64,000 nt of DNA from Halovenus marina (lineage in GTDB: Archaea > Halobacteriota > Halobacteria > Halobacteriales > Haloarculaceae), in assembly GCF_051414115.1 (NCBI RefSeq), contig NZ_JBLKNZ010000001.1:2914001-2978000 (forward strand). The letters run 5' to 3'. Under the pieces are notes generated by a model, which worked only from the letters and a program-made list of their open reading frames with translations, searched no databases and was not told the origin of the DNA. Each line of letters starts with the position of its first letter. The first letter of the stretch is position 1. This document shows positions 37,427 to 45,464 of this stretch, piece by piece. The translations under genes were made by a program, and so were the position numbers.

Positions 37427-38845
37427 ATGGAGACGTTCGTCGTCGTCGGTGGCGATGCGGCGGGGATGTCCGCCGCGAGCAAGGCAAAGCGAGACGACCC
37501 CGAGATGGAGGTGGTCGTCTTCGAGAAAGGCCAGTGGGTCTCGTATGGGGCCTGCGGACTCCCCTACTACATCAAAGGCGAGATACAGTCGCTGGAGGAA
37601 CTGGTCTCGATCACCCCCGAGGAGTTCCGCGAGGAGCGCGATATCGACCTGCGGACGGGACACGAAGTGGTCGACATCGACCCCGACGAGCGGACGGTCA
37701 CCGCCGAGAGCGAGGACGAAACGGTCGAACAGCCGTACGACCACCTGTTGATCGCGACCGGCGCGGAGCCAGTACTACCGCCAATCGACGGGCTGGATCT
37801 GGAAGGCGTCTACACGCTGGGGTCGATGTCGGACGGTAAGGAACTTCGAGAATACGTTTCGCGTGCGCGCTCGGAGGAGAATCTTGACCAGCCAGACAGC
37901 GGCCCTGCCTGCCAGTTTCTCGAACAGTGTACCGGGCCGGTGGGAGTCGTCGGCGGCGGCTACATCGGCGTCGAGATGGCCGAAGCACTCACCGCAAACG
38001 GGTTCGAGGTGCACCTGTTCCAGCGCGGCGACCGGATCCTGAAGGGATTCTCCGAGGCGACGAGCGACAGTGTCTGTGCCCATCTGGAAGCACAGGACGT
38101 CGCGGTGTATCTCGGCGAGAGTGTCATCGAAATCGAGGGCGACGAGCGCGCCACGGCAGTCAGAACGGAGGGCCAGCGAGTGCCCGTAGAGATGGCACTC
38201 GTCGGGACGGGCGTACGCCCCCGCACCGACCTCGCGGAGGATGCGGGGATCGAACTCGGCGAGACGGGAGCAATCGCGGCAGACGCCTACCGCGAGACGA
38301 ACGCCCCAGACGTGTACGCGGCAGGTGACTGCGCCGAGGTCGAACACGTGGTCACGGGCGAACCGGCGTACGTTCCGCTCGCGCTGACGGCGAACCGACA
38401 CGGTCGCGCGGTTGGACAGACTGTCACCGGCACCCCGTCGGTGGGCGGGGCGGTTGCGGGGACCGCTGCGGTCAAGGCCTTCGATATCGAGGCCGCACGC
38501 ACGGGGTTGCTTAATGCCGAGGAGGCACGCGAGGCGGGATTCGAACCAGTCACCGAGACAATCGAGGCGAAATCGCGGGCCGGGTACTACCCCGAGGGCG
38601 GAACCGTCGAGGTGACGCTGACCGCAGACCGAGAGACGGGGCGCGTCCTCGGTGGGAGTCTCACCTCAGAGTACGGCGAGGGCGCAGTCCACCGGAGTCA
38701 CGCGCTCGTCGGAGCGGTTACCGAGGGTGTCGCGGTGGCAGAACTCGCGAACTACGACCTGGCTTACGCGCCGCCGTTCAACACCACGTGGGATCCGGTG
38801 CTGACGGCGGCGAAAGTGCTCGAAGGGAAGGTAAACGACAGCTAG
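37427..38845 (+). CDS. CoA-disulfide reductase/NADH oxidase-family flavoprotein
   Basis: A 472-residue pyridine-nucleotide-disulfide oxidoreductase. It has FAD-binding VVVGGDAAGMSAASKAKR at the N-terminus, a single redox Cys in SYGACGLPYYIKG (about Cys43, as in CoA-disulfide reductases and NADH oxidases), NAD-binding VVGGGYIGVEMAEAL, and a C-terminal dimerisation domain. Between residues 148 and 165 there is an insert (SEENLDQPDSGPACQF) absent from typical members. It likely handles low-molecular-weight thiol disulfides or peroxide. A TTTATATC element about 25-30 bases upstream supports the ATG. Its stop overlaps the convergent histidine kinase stop by 4 bases. Confidence 0.85.
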   Translation: METFVVVGGDAAGMSAASKAKRDDPEMEVVVFEKGQWVSYGACGLPYYIKGEIQSLEELVSITPEEFREERDIDLRTGHEVVDIDPDERTVTAESEDETVEQPYDHLLIATGAEPVLPPIDGLDLEGVYTLGSMSDGKELREYVSRARSEENLDQPDSGPACQFLEQCTGPVGVVGGGYIGVEMAEALTANGFEVHLFQRGDRILKGFSEATSDSVCAHLEAQDVAVYLGESVIEIEGDERATAVRTEGQRVPVEMALVGTGVRPRTDLAEDAGIELGETGAIAADAYRETNAPDVYAAGDCAEVEHVVTGEPAYVPLALTANRHGRAVGQTVTGTPSVGGAVAGTAAVKAFDIEAARTGLLNAEEAREAGFEPVTETIEAKSRAGYYPEGGTVEVTLTADRETGRVLGGSLTSEYGEGAVHRSHALVGAVTEGVAVAELANYDLAYAPPFNTTWDPVLTAAKVLEGKVNDS

Positions 38846-40242
38846 TCCGAGTCGGTTGCCGACAGCGTTATCGTGATCGTGTTGCCTCGCGGTCGCTCAC
38901 GGAAGGAGATCGATCCATCGGAGAGCGTGACGACCCAGTAGACGAGCCATAGACCCAGACCAGAGGAGTGATACAGCGCGTTCATCTCCCGGTCACCAGT
39001 CAACACCCGGTACTCCTCTTCCGGGATGGGCGGGCCGTTGTCCTCGACTGTGATCCGCAGCCTGTCGCCGTCCAGTTTCTTGCCAGTGACGCGTACCCGT
39101 GGACTGTGAGTCGCGTGCTTCGCGGCGTTATCGATGAGTTCAGCGATAGCGAGTTCGAGTTCTGGCAGACCGCACGTCGACATCATATCCGGGAGATCAA
39201 CGTCGATTGTGGCGTCGGGGTGGTGTCTCCGAACCCGGTCGACCGCACTGTGGGTCGCCATCACGAGATCGACAGTCGAACACTCGGTCGGGTCGGTGAG
39301 CACGTCGATGATATCCCGTTGTTTTTCCGCGGTCTCGACGAGTTCCGAGCCGATCTTCCGGATCACGCGCGTCTGCTCGGTGATATCGTCGACATCTGTC
39401 TCCCGCTCGATCGTATCGACGGCGGAGATGATCACGTTCAGTTCGTTGCGGAGATTGTGTCGCAAGAGATTGTCCATCACCGCGAGTTGGCGCTCTCTGC
39501 GACGGCGGTCGGTGATGTCTCTAGTAAATCCCACGATACGAACCACCTCGCCGTCCTCCGTGATCGGTTCTGACTGCACCCACATCCATCGGTCGCACGT
39601 CTCCCCAGACCCGATACGGTACTCCATGTCGACCGGTGAGCCGTTCGAGAGTGCCTCCATGGCCTTCTCGACTGCCTCGCGGTCTTCGGGGTGAATGCTC
39701 TCGAGAAAGTTCCGGGGGTTTGCTTTGAGGGCCTCGATGGAGGAGCCATACAGGTGTTCGTACGCAGGGTTCACGAACAACAGTTCGTCCCAGTCCCCCG
39801 AGAACATCCAGAGTACGTCGGCTGTCGTGTGGGCGATTTCTTTGAGTCGGGACTCGGTATCTGCCTGTCGCTGTTCGGCCTCGACGCGGTCGGTGACGTC
39901 TCGCGAACTGACGACGTAGCCATCCAGTTGCGAATCGGTGAGATTCGAGAAGCGGCTTTCGAGCCAACACCAGGACCCATCCGCCCGTCGGAAGCGATAT
40001 TCACCGGTCGCGTCGCGGAACCGCCCCTCCCCGATGACGCTCTCGAACACGTCACGGACGCGGGCTCTGTCTTCTGGATGAATGTACTCGAAGGTGTTCT
40101 CGCCGATCAACGTCTCGGGGTCGTAGCCCAGGATTGGCTCTGCCGCACGGTTGACGTACCGAAACACTCCCTCCTCGTCGATGACGACGATCTTATCCTG
40201 CGCGTATTCGAGCAAGATATCCGAATCGACGAGAGAGGACAT
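38842..40242 (-). CDS. PAS-domain sensor histidine kinase
   Basis: A 466-residue signal-transduction kinase without transmembrane segments. Two PAS domains occupy about residues 8-120 and 128-245 (GYDPETLIGENTFEYIHPEDR; LYGSSIEALKANPRNFLESI). The phosphoacceptor helix reads NLLRHNLRNELNVI (haloarchaeal HNLRN-type). The ATPase domain has an N-box ELIDNAAKHA, a G1-like DNGPPIPEEE and G2 SSGLGLWLVYWVV. No receiver or output gene is adjacent. ATG 40242 is favoured by a T-rich TATA-like element about 30 bases upstream; another ATG is 14 codons earlier. Confidence 0.9.
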   Translation of the reverse strand: MSSLVDSDILLEYAQDKIVVIDEEGVFRYVNRAAEPILGYDPETLIGENTFEYIHPEDRARVRDVFESVIGEGRFRDATGEYRFRRADGSWCWLESRFSNLTDSQLDGYVVSSRDVTDRVEAEQRQADTESRLKEIAHTTADVLWMFSGDWDELLFVNPAYEHLYGSSIEALKANPRNFLESIHPEDREAVEKAMEALSNGSPVDMEYRIGSGETCDRWMWVQSEPITEDGEVVRIVGFTRDITDRRRRERQLAVMDNLLRHNLRNELNVIISAVDTIERETDVDDITEQTRVIRKIGSELVETAEKQRDIIDVLTDPTECSTVDLVMATHSAVDRVRRHHPDATIDVDLPDMMSTCGLPELELAIAELIDNAAKHATHSPRVRVTGKKLDGDRLRITVEDNGPPIPEEEYRVLTGDREMNALYHSSGLGLWLVYWVVTLSDGSISFRERPRGNTITITLSATDSD

Positions 40243-40544
40243 GCGCCGCAATTGTAACCGAACAGGAAAAAGCGTGGTGGGCATTACGAGAGTGTGGTGA
40301 TTCGTACTCTGGAAGGGGAGATGCGTCTCACAGGCGAACACGAAGGGAAAGGGGTAGAGCGTGTGAAACTCCGATCGAGGGCGGCGCGCCCTCTGTGTAC
40401 AGGCTAGACACCCAGGAATAAATATGCCAGCCACCCGGAGTGAAAGTGAAATCCCTATCGAGAGGTCGTAATACCGGAGTTTGAAAGAGTCGTCGTTATC
40501 ACGGAACAGCAGCGTTAAGTGCGCGGTGTGCCGAACTGACGCTA
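40243..40544. other. Divergent intergenic region, histidine kinase / lysS
   Basis: About 300 bases with no gene. It carries the kinase TATA-like element (near 40270) and, for lysS, GCGTTAAGTGCG at 40513-40524, about 27 bases before the lysS ATG (leaderless). Confidence 0.55.
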
Positions 40545-42071
40545 ATGGAATTCGATCCCGAGGCGTATTTCGCGCCCGACAGACTCGAAAAGCGCGAACG
40601 ACTCGAAGAGGAGGGGATCGACCCCTATCCTCACGAGTTCGATCGGACGGTATCGATCGGGGAGTACGTGGATCAGTTCAGTGAGCAAGACGAGATCGAT
40701 AGCGACGACACCTATCGGCTTGCCGGGCGCATCACCGGCAACATCCGTGATCTGGGGAGCATCACGTTTCTCGACATCAGCGACGAGAGGGGCAGCGTCC
40801 AGCTGTTTTGTAACGAGGACGCGATGGACAACTACGACATCCTCGATACGGTCGACCGCGGGGACTTCGTCGGAGTGACGGGGACGCCGATGCGAACGCA
40901 GAACGGGGAACTGTCGATCAACGTCTCCGAGATGGAGATGCTCTCGAAGGCGCTCAAGCACCCACCGGGCTACGAAGGGCTGAACGAGGAGCAAACGCTC
41001 CGCAACCGGGCCGTCGCGATGTGGGACGACTCGCTGCGCTCGAATCTGGAGTATCGCTTCGAGATGCTCCGTGTGATCCGGGAGTATCTCGCGAGTCAGG
41101 ACTTCACCGAAGTGCAGACGCCCGTGTTGCAGAACATCTACGGCGGGACGAGCGCCCGTCCGTTCAGCACGGAGGCGAACGCGAAAGACAGCGAGATGTA
41201 CCTGCGGATCGCGAAGGAACTGTACCACAAACGGCTCGTCGTCGGTGGGTTCGAGCGGATCTTCGAGATTGGGAAGGACTTCCGCAACGAGGATATCGAC
41301 ACGACCCACAACCCGGAGTTCACCATGATGGAACTGTATCAGGCCTACGCCGACTACGAGGACATCATGTCGTTGACCGAGGACCTCGTCGTGGCGATTC
41401 TGGACGAACTGAACGACGGGGAGTACGCGATCGAGTATCACAACCCGGTCAGAACTGACGACGGTCATATCGTCCGTGACGAGGAGGGAACGATCGAGAC
41501 GGAGGTCGTCGAACTGGATTTCTCGCCGCCGTGGCCACGGCTGTCAGTCGAAGAAGCTCTCGTCGAATACGCCGACATCAACCCGTCGGAGTTGAGCGAC
41601 GAGGAACTTCGCGAGCGTGCACTCGAAGCGGGGGGTGAGTTCCCCGGCGGGTTCTCTCGAGGGCTTGCGATCATGGAACTGTTCGAGGCGCTCGTCGAAC
41701 ACAAGCTCACGGGGCCAGTCTTCATCGTCGACCATCCAGTCGAAACGACGCCGCTCTCGAAGGATCACCGGGACAAGGAGGGGCGCATCGAGCGGTTCGA
41801 GCTATTCGTCGCCGGGGCAGAGGTCGGAAACGCCTACACCGAACTCAACGACCCGATTCAGCAGGGCGAACACTTCGCCGAGCAGATGAAGCGCCGGGAA
41901 GAAGGTGACGAGGAAGCACACCAGATGGACGAGGACTTCGTCGAGGCGCTCGGGTACGGAATGCCGCCGACCGGTGGACTCGGAATCGGTATCGACCGAC
42001 TGGCGATGATCCTCACCGATTCACAGTCGATCAAGGACGTTCTGCCGTTCCCGATGGTCGCCTCGGAGTAA
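40545..42071 (+). CDS. lysS: Lysine--tRNA ligase, class II
   Basis: A 508-residue class II LysRS. An N-terminal OB-fold anticodon domain (YRLAGRITGNIRDLGSITFLDIS) precedes the class II core: motif 2 GFERIFEIGKDFRNEDIDTTHNPEFTMMELYQAYADY, the GGTSARPF segment, and motif 3 GGLGIGIDRLAMILT. Substrate assignment as lysine rests on the HNPEFTMMELYQAYADY and FELFVAGAEVGNAYTELNDP signatures. Euryarchaea classically use a class I LysRS, so a bacterial-type class II enzyme suggests lateral acquisition. An internal insert near residues 300-365 is unusual. It ends 288 bases before the left origin box. Confidence 0.92.
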   Translation: MEFDPEAYFAPDRLEKRERLEEEGIDPYPHEFDRTVSIGEYVDQFSEQDEIDSDDTYRLAGRITGNIRDLGSITFLDISDERGSVQLFCNEDAMDNYDILDTVDRGDFVGVTGTPMRTQNGELSINVSEMEMLSKALKHPPGYEGLNEEQTLRNRAVAMWDDSLRSNLEYRFEMLRVIREYLASQDFTEVQTPVLQNIYGGTSARPFSTEANAKDSEMYLRIAKELYHKRLVVGGFERIFEIGKDFRNEDIDTTHNPEFTMMELYQAYADYEDIMSLTEDLVVAILDELNDGEYAIEYHNPVRTDDGHIVRDEEGTIETEVVELDFSPPWPRLSVEEALVEYADINPSELSDEELRERALEAGGEFPGGFSRGLAIMELFEALVEHKLTGPVFIVDHPVETTPLSKDHRDKEGRIERFELFVAGAEVGNAYTELNDPIQQGEHFAEQMKRREEGDEEAHQMDEDFVEALGYGMPPTGGLGIGIDRLAMILTDSQSIKDVLPFPMVASE

Positions 42072-42114
42072 GGAATCAGACGGTGGAGGAAGAGTTCGAG
42101 TCGATAGCAGTTAA

Positions 42115-42142
42115 TTGTGAGTGATTAGTTGGTTGTGAGTGA
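42115..42142. repeat. Short direct repeat near the origin
   Basis: TTGTGAGTGAT occurs twice (about 42115-42125 and 42132-42142), just after lysS. It may be a degenerate part of the origin region. Confidence 0.4.
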
Positions 42143-42258
42143 TATCGATTGATCGGAAGTAGTAACAGCTGATGAGCGACAGCTGAGAGGTGAAGTCTGA
42201 ACGATTGGGAGCAGTGGTCTTTGAACAGCCGGATCTGTTGTATCGGGTGTTGTCGTCC

Positions 42259-42310
42259 TGTGAGAGAGTGACCGTGTGAGAGTGACCGTGTAAGAGTGAC
42301 CGTGTGAGTC
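42259..42310. repeat. 14-bp tandem repeat beside the origin
   Basis: TGTGAGAGTGACCG-like units follow each other (42259-42274 with a 2-base insertion, 42275-42288, 42289-42302, then a partial). They lie 50-100 bases outside the left origin recognition box. Iterons of this kind could bind an initiator or another origin protein. Confidence 0.6.
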
Positions 42311-42358
42311 GAGAATAGTAGAACAGGAAAGAGTCGATAGCTTCGGCAGCGGGGAGTG

Positions 42359-42730
42359 CCCCCCACCCCTTCGTTTCAGGTGGAACCAGAAAGAGAGGAG
42401 TCCCCACAACAGCAGAGAGAAAGATGTGCTCTAGACTAGGAAAGATTTAATATAGATACACTATAACCAAATCCGTAGTGGGTGAAAGAGCAACAAACCA
42501 CTCTAGTTATTATTGCAATATTACAATAGTTTATTTCTACTAGTGTATTCTCTAGTAGAACTAGACAAAAAACGAACTAGCGACAGGACGTGAGTCTTGG
42601 TCGACATCCCCTCAGTTCTATCCTTCTAGATTCACTAGATTTTCTGCTCTAAACACACGCCTGTCGCTTCCAGAGCGTCGTCGTTCCCCGGTCGTCTGCC
42701 TGTTTCCACTTGAAACGAAGGGGTGGGGGG
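42359..42730. other. Replication origin (oriC) with two inverted ORBs
   Basis: Two 27-bp origin recognition boxes in inverted orientation (42359-42385 on the minus strand, 42704-42730 on the plus strand) differ at one position: TTCCAC[C/T]TGAAACGAAG followed by GGGTGGGGGG. This matches haloarchaeal Orc1/Cdc6 boxes with their G-string. The 318 bases between are AT-rich and suited to unwinding. They include hairpins TTCTACTAG/CTAGTAGAA (42535-42560) and palindrome TATTGCAATA (42511-42520), plus nine CTAG sites. The oapABC operon follows directly. No ORF encoding Orc1/Cdc6 is adjacent. Confidence 0.88.
42431..42638. other. CTAG cluster inside the origin
   Basis: CTAG occurs at 42431, 42436, 42503, 42540, 42552, 42561, 42577, 42626 and 42635, nine sites in 208 bases. 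CTAG is normally rare in haloarchaeal DNA and is a known methylation target in this class. Confidence 0.75.
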
Positions 42731-42846
42731 TGTCGGAACGGGAGAAAAACTCCCGAATTTCCTTCTGTACTGTCGAGTTTCTTCCCACACCCCTTCTTTT
42801 CACCTCCAGATTTATTCGCATCCTCTGGTTGACAATTGTCTGACGT

Positions 42847-42857
42847 AGGCTTAAGTA
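42847..42857 (+). promoter_or_regulatory. TATA element of the oap operon
   Basis: AGGCTTAAGTA, the same CTTAAGT core as the rRNA promoters, lies about 60 bases before the oapA ATG. This implies an untranslated leader of roughly 30 bases that contains the hairpin GCCCCGCAAGGGGC. Confidence 0.5.
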
Positions 42858-42910
42858 CGTCCGGTCGGGTTTTTGATGCAAGCCCCGCAAGGGGCCGGGA
42901 GGATTATCGA

Positions 42911-43558
42911 ATGGGACTGCTTACAGGCCTCAGATCGAGCATTTCGCGTGCAGTATCGTCGCTGTTCTCCGAGGAAGATCCCAAGCGGATCGGGATCTAC
43001 GGACCGCCGAACGCGGGGAAGACAACGCTGGCGAATCGGATCGCGCGTGACTGGACCGAGCACGGCGACGCCGTCGGGCCGGAGAGTCACGTTCCCCACG
43101 AGACACGGCGCGCCCGACGCAAGGAGAACGTCGAAATAGAGCGGGACGGCAAGACCGTCACCATCGACATCGTGGATACACCGGGTGTGACGACGAAAGT
43201 CGACTACACGGAGTTTCTCGAACACGACATGGAGAAAGACGACGCAGTTCGTCGCTCTCGCGAGGCGACCGAAGGGGTCGCCGAGGCGATGCACTGGCTC
43301 CGTGAGGACGTCGACGGCGTCGTCTACGTCCTTGACGCGGCGAACGACCCGTTCACGCAGGTCAACACGATGCTCATCGGCATCATCGAGAGTCAGGATC
43401 TTCCGGTCTTGATCCTCGCAAACAAGATCGACCTGGAGGAAGCGAGCGTCCAGCGTATCAGAAACGCATTCCCACAGCACGAGACGATTCCGCTCTCGGC
43501 GCTCGAAGGGGACAACATGGACGAAGTGTACGGCAAGATAGCGGAGTACTTCGGGTGA
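42911..43558 (+). CDS. oapA: Origin-associated Era-like GTPase OapA
   Basis: A 215-residue GTPase. P-loop GIYGPPNAGKTTLANRI (about residues 28-44), G3 DIVDTPG, G4 ANKID, and a helical insert between. The family is known as an Era-like GTPase located beside oriC1 in haloarchaea and named origin-associated protein A; its exact role in replication is not settled. The ATG at 42911 was chosen because a shorter upstream extension from 42836 falls over the promoter. First gene of oapABC; the next starts 4 bases after its stop. Confidence 0.85.
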   Translation: MGLLTGLRSSISRAVSSLFSEEDPKRIGIYGPPNAGKTTLANRIARDWTEHGDAVGPESHVPHETRRARRKENVEIERDGKTVTIDIVDTPGVTTKVDYTEFLEHDMEKDDAVRRSREATEGVAEAMHWLREDVDGVVYVLDAANDPFTQVNTMLIGIIESQDLPVLILANKIDLEEASVQRIRNAFPQHETIPLSALEGDNMDEVYGKIAEYFG

Positions 43559-43562
43559 TAAC

Positions 43563-43943
43563 ATGGCAGAAGTCAAACAACGTGACGGCGTTCAGATAGA
43601 CCTCATCAGCGGCCAGCGACTGGCCGGGCAGACGACGATGGAGAAGATTCGCATGATCCTGGACGGCGTCCGCGACGGGAACATCGTGATCCTCGAGGAG
43701 GGACTTTCCCCTGACGAGGAGTCACGCCTCATCGAGGTGACGATGACCGAGATCAGCCCAGAGGAGTTCAACGGGATCGAAATCGAGACGTACCCGCGCT
43801 CGGAGACAGCGGACGCGAGCTTTCTGGACCGGCTGATGGGTCGCGAGTCGGCGAAGAAGCTGACTGTCATCGGGCCAGCAAACCAGATCGAGACACTCCA
43901 CAAGGACGAAACGCTCATCCAGACACTCGTCTCCCGGAAATAA
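43563..43943 (+). CDS. oapB: Origin-associated protein OapB (DUF2073)
   Basis: A 126-residue DUF2073 protein: QIDLISGQRLAGQTTMEKIRMILDGVRDGNIVILEEGL, then a two-strand/helix repeat ending NQIETLHKDETLIQTLVSRK. It is nearly always found between the Era-like GTPase and the zinc-ribbon gene next to the origin. Structure suggests a small RNA/DNA- or protein-binding alpha/beta domain; activity unknown. Four-base gap from oapA and three-base gap to oapC indicate one operon. Confidence 0.88.
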   Translation: MAEVKQRDGVQIDLISGQRLAGQTTMEKIRMILDGVRDGNIVILEEGLSPDEESRLIEVTMTEISPEEFNGIEIETYPRSETADASFLDRLMGRESAKKLTVIGPANQIETLHKDETLIQTLVSRK

Positions 43944-43946
43944 CGA

Positions 43947-44681
43947 ATGCCTCACCAGTGTACCGACTGCGGCCGGACCTTCTCGGACGGCTCGAAGGAG
44001 ATGCTGTCGGGCTGTCCCGACTGTGGCGGCAACACCTTCCAGTATCATCCCGAGGCACCTGACGAGTCCGAACCAGACACGCCGCCAGAGCCTCCCGAGC
44101 CCGCCGTCGATAGCTCGGTGGCACAGACTGTCGGCAACGCTGCGACGGCTGTGCGGGATTTTGTCGGCTCGGACAGTAGCTCCGGCGCTGGATCAGATGC
44201 TGGTTCCGTAGGTACGGATCCGAACAGCAAAGCGGCCACTGCTTCGAGTTCCTCGGTCCAGCCCGACTCCTCAACTGACCGGTCGCCCGAGAGGGACAGC
44301 GACACACCGGCCCGTGCCAGCATGGCCGAAACTGAAACCAGCGCGGCCGAGACCGAAAACGACGCGCAGGCGAGCGCGCGCTCGGACGTCGTCTCACCAG
44401 ACGAGTTACCTCCGGCACCGGACTCACCGGTCACCAGCGACCAGACTAGGTCACGCCCGGCCCCGGTGATGGACGACCAGACCGACGATGCTGCAGAGCG
44501 GCCGAGCCTCGAACAACTTCGCGAGGAACTCAACGACCAGTTTGAGTCGATTCGCGTGCTCGAACCAGGCCAGTACGAACTCAACCTGATGGAACTGTAC
44601 AACCGCGAGGAGTACATCATCGCTCTCCAGGAGGACGGTAAGTACACGATTCAGGTCCCCGAACGCTGGAAAGACGAGTAG
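43947..44681 (+). CDS. oapC: Origin-associated zinc-ribbon protein OapC
   Basis: A 244-residue protein with an N-terminal zinc ribbon (CTDCGRTF ... GCPDCGGNTF, residues about 4-33). A long Ser/Asp/Ala-rich disordered linker (about 40-185) follows, then a conserved C-terminal module (LREELNDQFESIRVLEPGQYELNLMELYNREEYIIAL). The same ends with a variable linker are seen in haloarchaeal OapC. Function unknown; association with oriC is by position. Confidence 0.85.
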   Translation: MPHQCTDCGRTFSDGSKEMLSGCPDCGGNTFQYHPEAPDESEPDTPPEPPEPAVDSSVAQTVGNAATAVRDFVGSDSSSGAGSDAGSVGTDPNSKAATASSSSVQPDSSTDRSPERDSDTPARASMAETETSAAETENDAQASARSDVVSPDELPPAPDSPVTSDQTRSRPAPVMDDQTDDAAERPSLEQLREELNDQFESIRVLEPGQYELNLMELYNREEYIIALQEDGKYTIQVPERWKDE

Positions 44682-44691
44682 CTCGACTCCC

Positions 44692-44777
44692 CTTTGCCAC
44701 TCCGAAATACGCCACGCCGTTTTGCCACTCCGACATCCGTCACATCGTCCCGTCACTCCGAAATACGCCACGTCGTT
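44692..44777. repeat. Degenerate 28-bp tandem copies of a gene 3' end
   Basis: TGCCACTCCGAAATACGCCACG-like units occur near 44694-44720, 44721-44748 and 44749-44777. The last unit contains the stop codon and final codons of the DUF7123 gene, so its terminus appears to have been duplicated outward twice. Confidence 0.6.
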
Positions 44778-45037
44778 CCCTTCGTGTAGGCCCACGGTTC
44801 GACTGAGAGCGTCGTCTGCTCGCCGATTCGTTCCATGTACGCACCGATTTCCTTTGGAGACAGCTCGATGTCGCTGGCGATATCTCGACTCTTCAGGTAA
44901 CAGACCCCCTCCTTTTCTACTCGAGCTTTCAGATACTCGATGACCACGTTCGCTTTCGGCGGGATTTCGTCGGTCCCGATGTCCTCGTCTGCCGTCGTAC
45001 TCTCGTCGGTGGAACGCTCCTCAGGTGTCGTACTCAT
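44753..45037 (-). CDS. DUF7123-type winged-helix-like protein
   Basis: A 94-residue protein. After a 28-residue acidic Thr/Asp-rich tail, residues 30-94 (NVVIEYLKARVEKEGVCYLKSRDIASDIELSPKEIGAYM) form a predicted winged helix-turn-helix, with a C-terminal KGTTWRISE strand. I take it as a small haloarchaeal DNA-binding protein of the DUF7123 group. Its ATG overlaps the stop of the upstream membrane gene by 4 bases (ATGA), so the two are coupled. Confidence 0.75.
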   Translation of the reverse strand: MSTTPEERSTDESTTADEDIGTDEIPPKANVVIEYLKARVEKEGVCYLKSRDIASDIELSPKEIGAYMERIGEQTTLSVEPWAYTKGTTWRISE

Positions 45038-45267
45038 GGATCTCCTCCCGTCTGGTGCTGTTCGAGTAGGCCAAACTGGTCGACGACGAGACAGCAGACG
45101 TTGAGGAGGATGAGTCCGCCCAGTAGGAGATAGCTGTCCGTGCTGTCCAGTCGATACAGCAGGGGCAGATACGCGAGTGGCACCAGAATGGCTCCCCAGA
45201 ACGCAATCTGTCCCAGGCCGCGCTGGAGGAGTCGTCCGGGCCGTACTGTCACGCGCTGGCTGCTCAT
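45034..45267 (-). CDS. Small two-helix membrane protein
   Basis: A 77-residue protein with two hydrophobic helices (FWGAILVPLAYLPLLY and LLLGGLILLNVCCLVVDQF). It is coupled by a 4-base overlap to the downstream winged-helix gene, hinting at a membrane-signal/regulator pair. No family recognised. Confidence 0.7.
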   Translation of the reverse strand: MSSQRVTVRPGRLLQRGLGQIAFWGAILVPLAYLPLLYRLDSTDSYLLLGGLILLNVCCLVVDQFGLLEQHQTGGDP

Positions 45268-45464
45268 ATCTATCCGTTCGACACGACGTATAATGGGTCT
45301 CCCGTAAACTCAAATCGCTGTTTGACCCATCCCGTTCCAGTACTGGCGGTAGGATTGATCCTCCCAGACCGGACACGGCGGACTATCTGATCCACACAGA
45401 ACGGACACGACGGGCCCCCTGAAGACGATTGACCACAGAGAAATTTCCAGGCGAAACAGCGGCG

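Noticed and set aside
42076..42409. Minus-strand frames beside the origin considered as an Orc1/Cdc6 remnant
   Set aside because: They are under 100 codons, Ser/Leu/His-rich, and show no Walker motifs or winged-helix; not a Cdc6 fragment.
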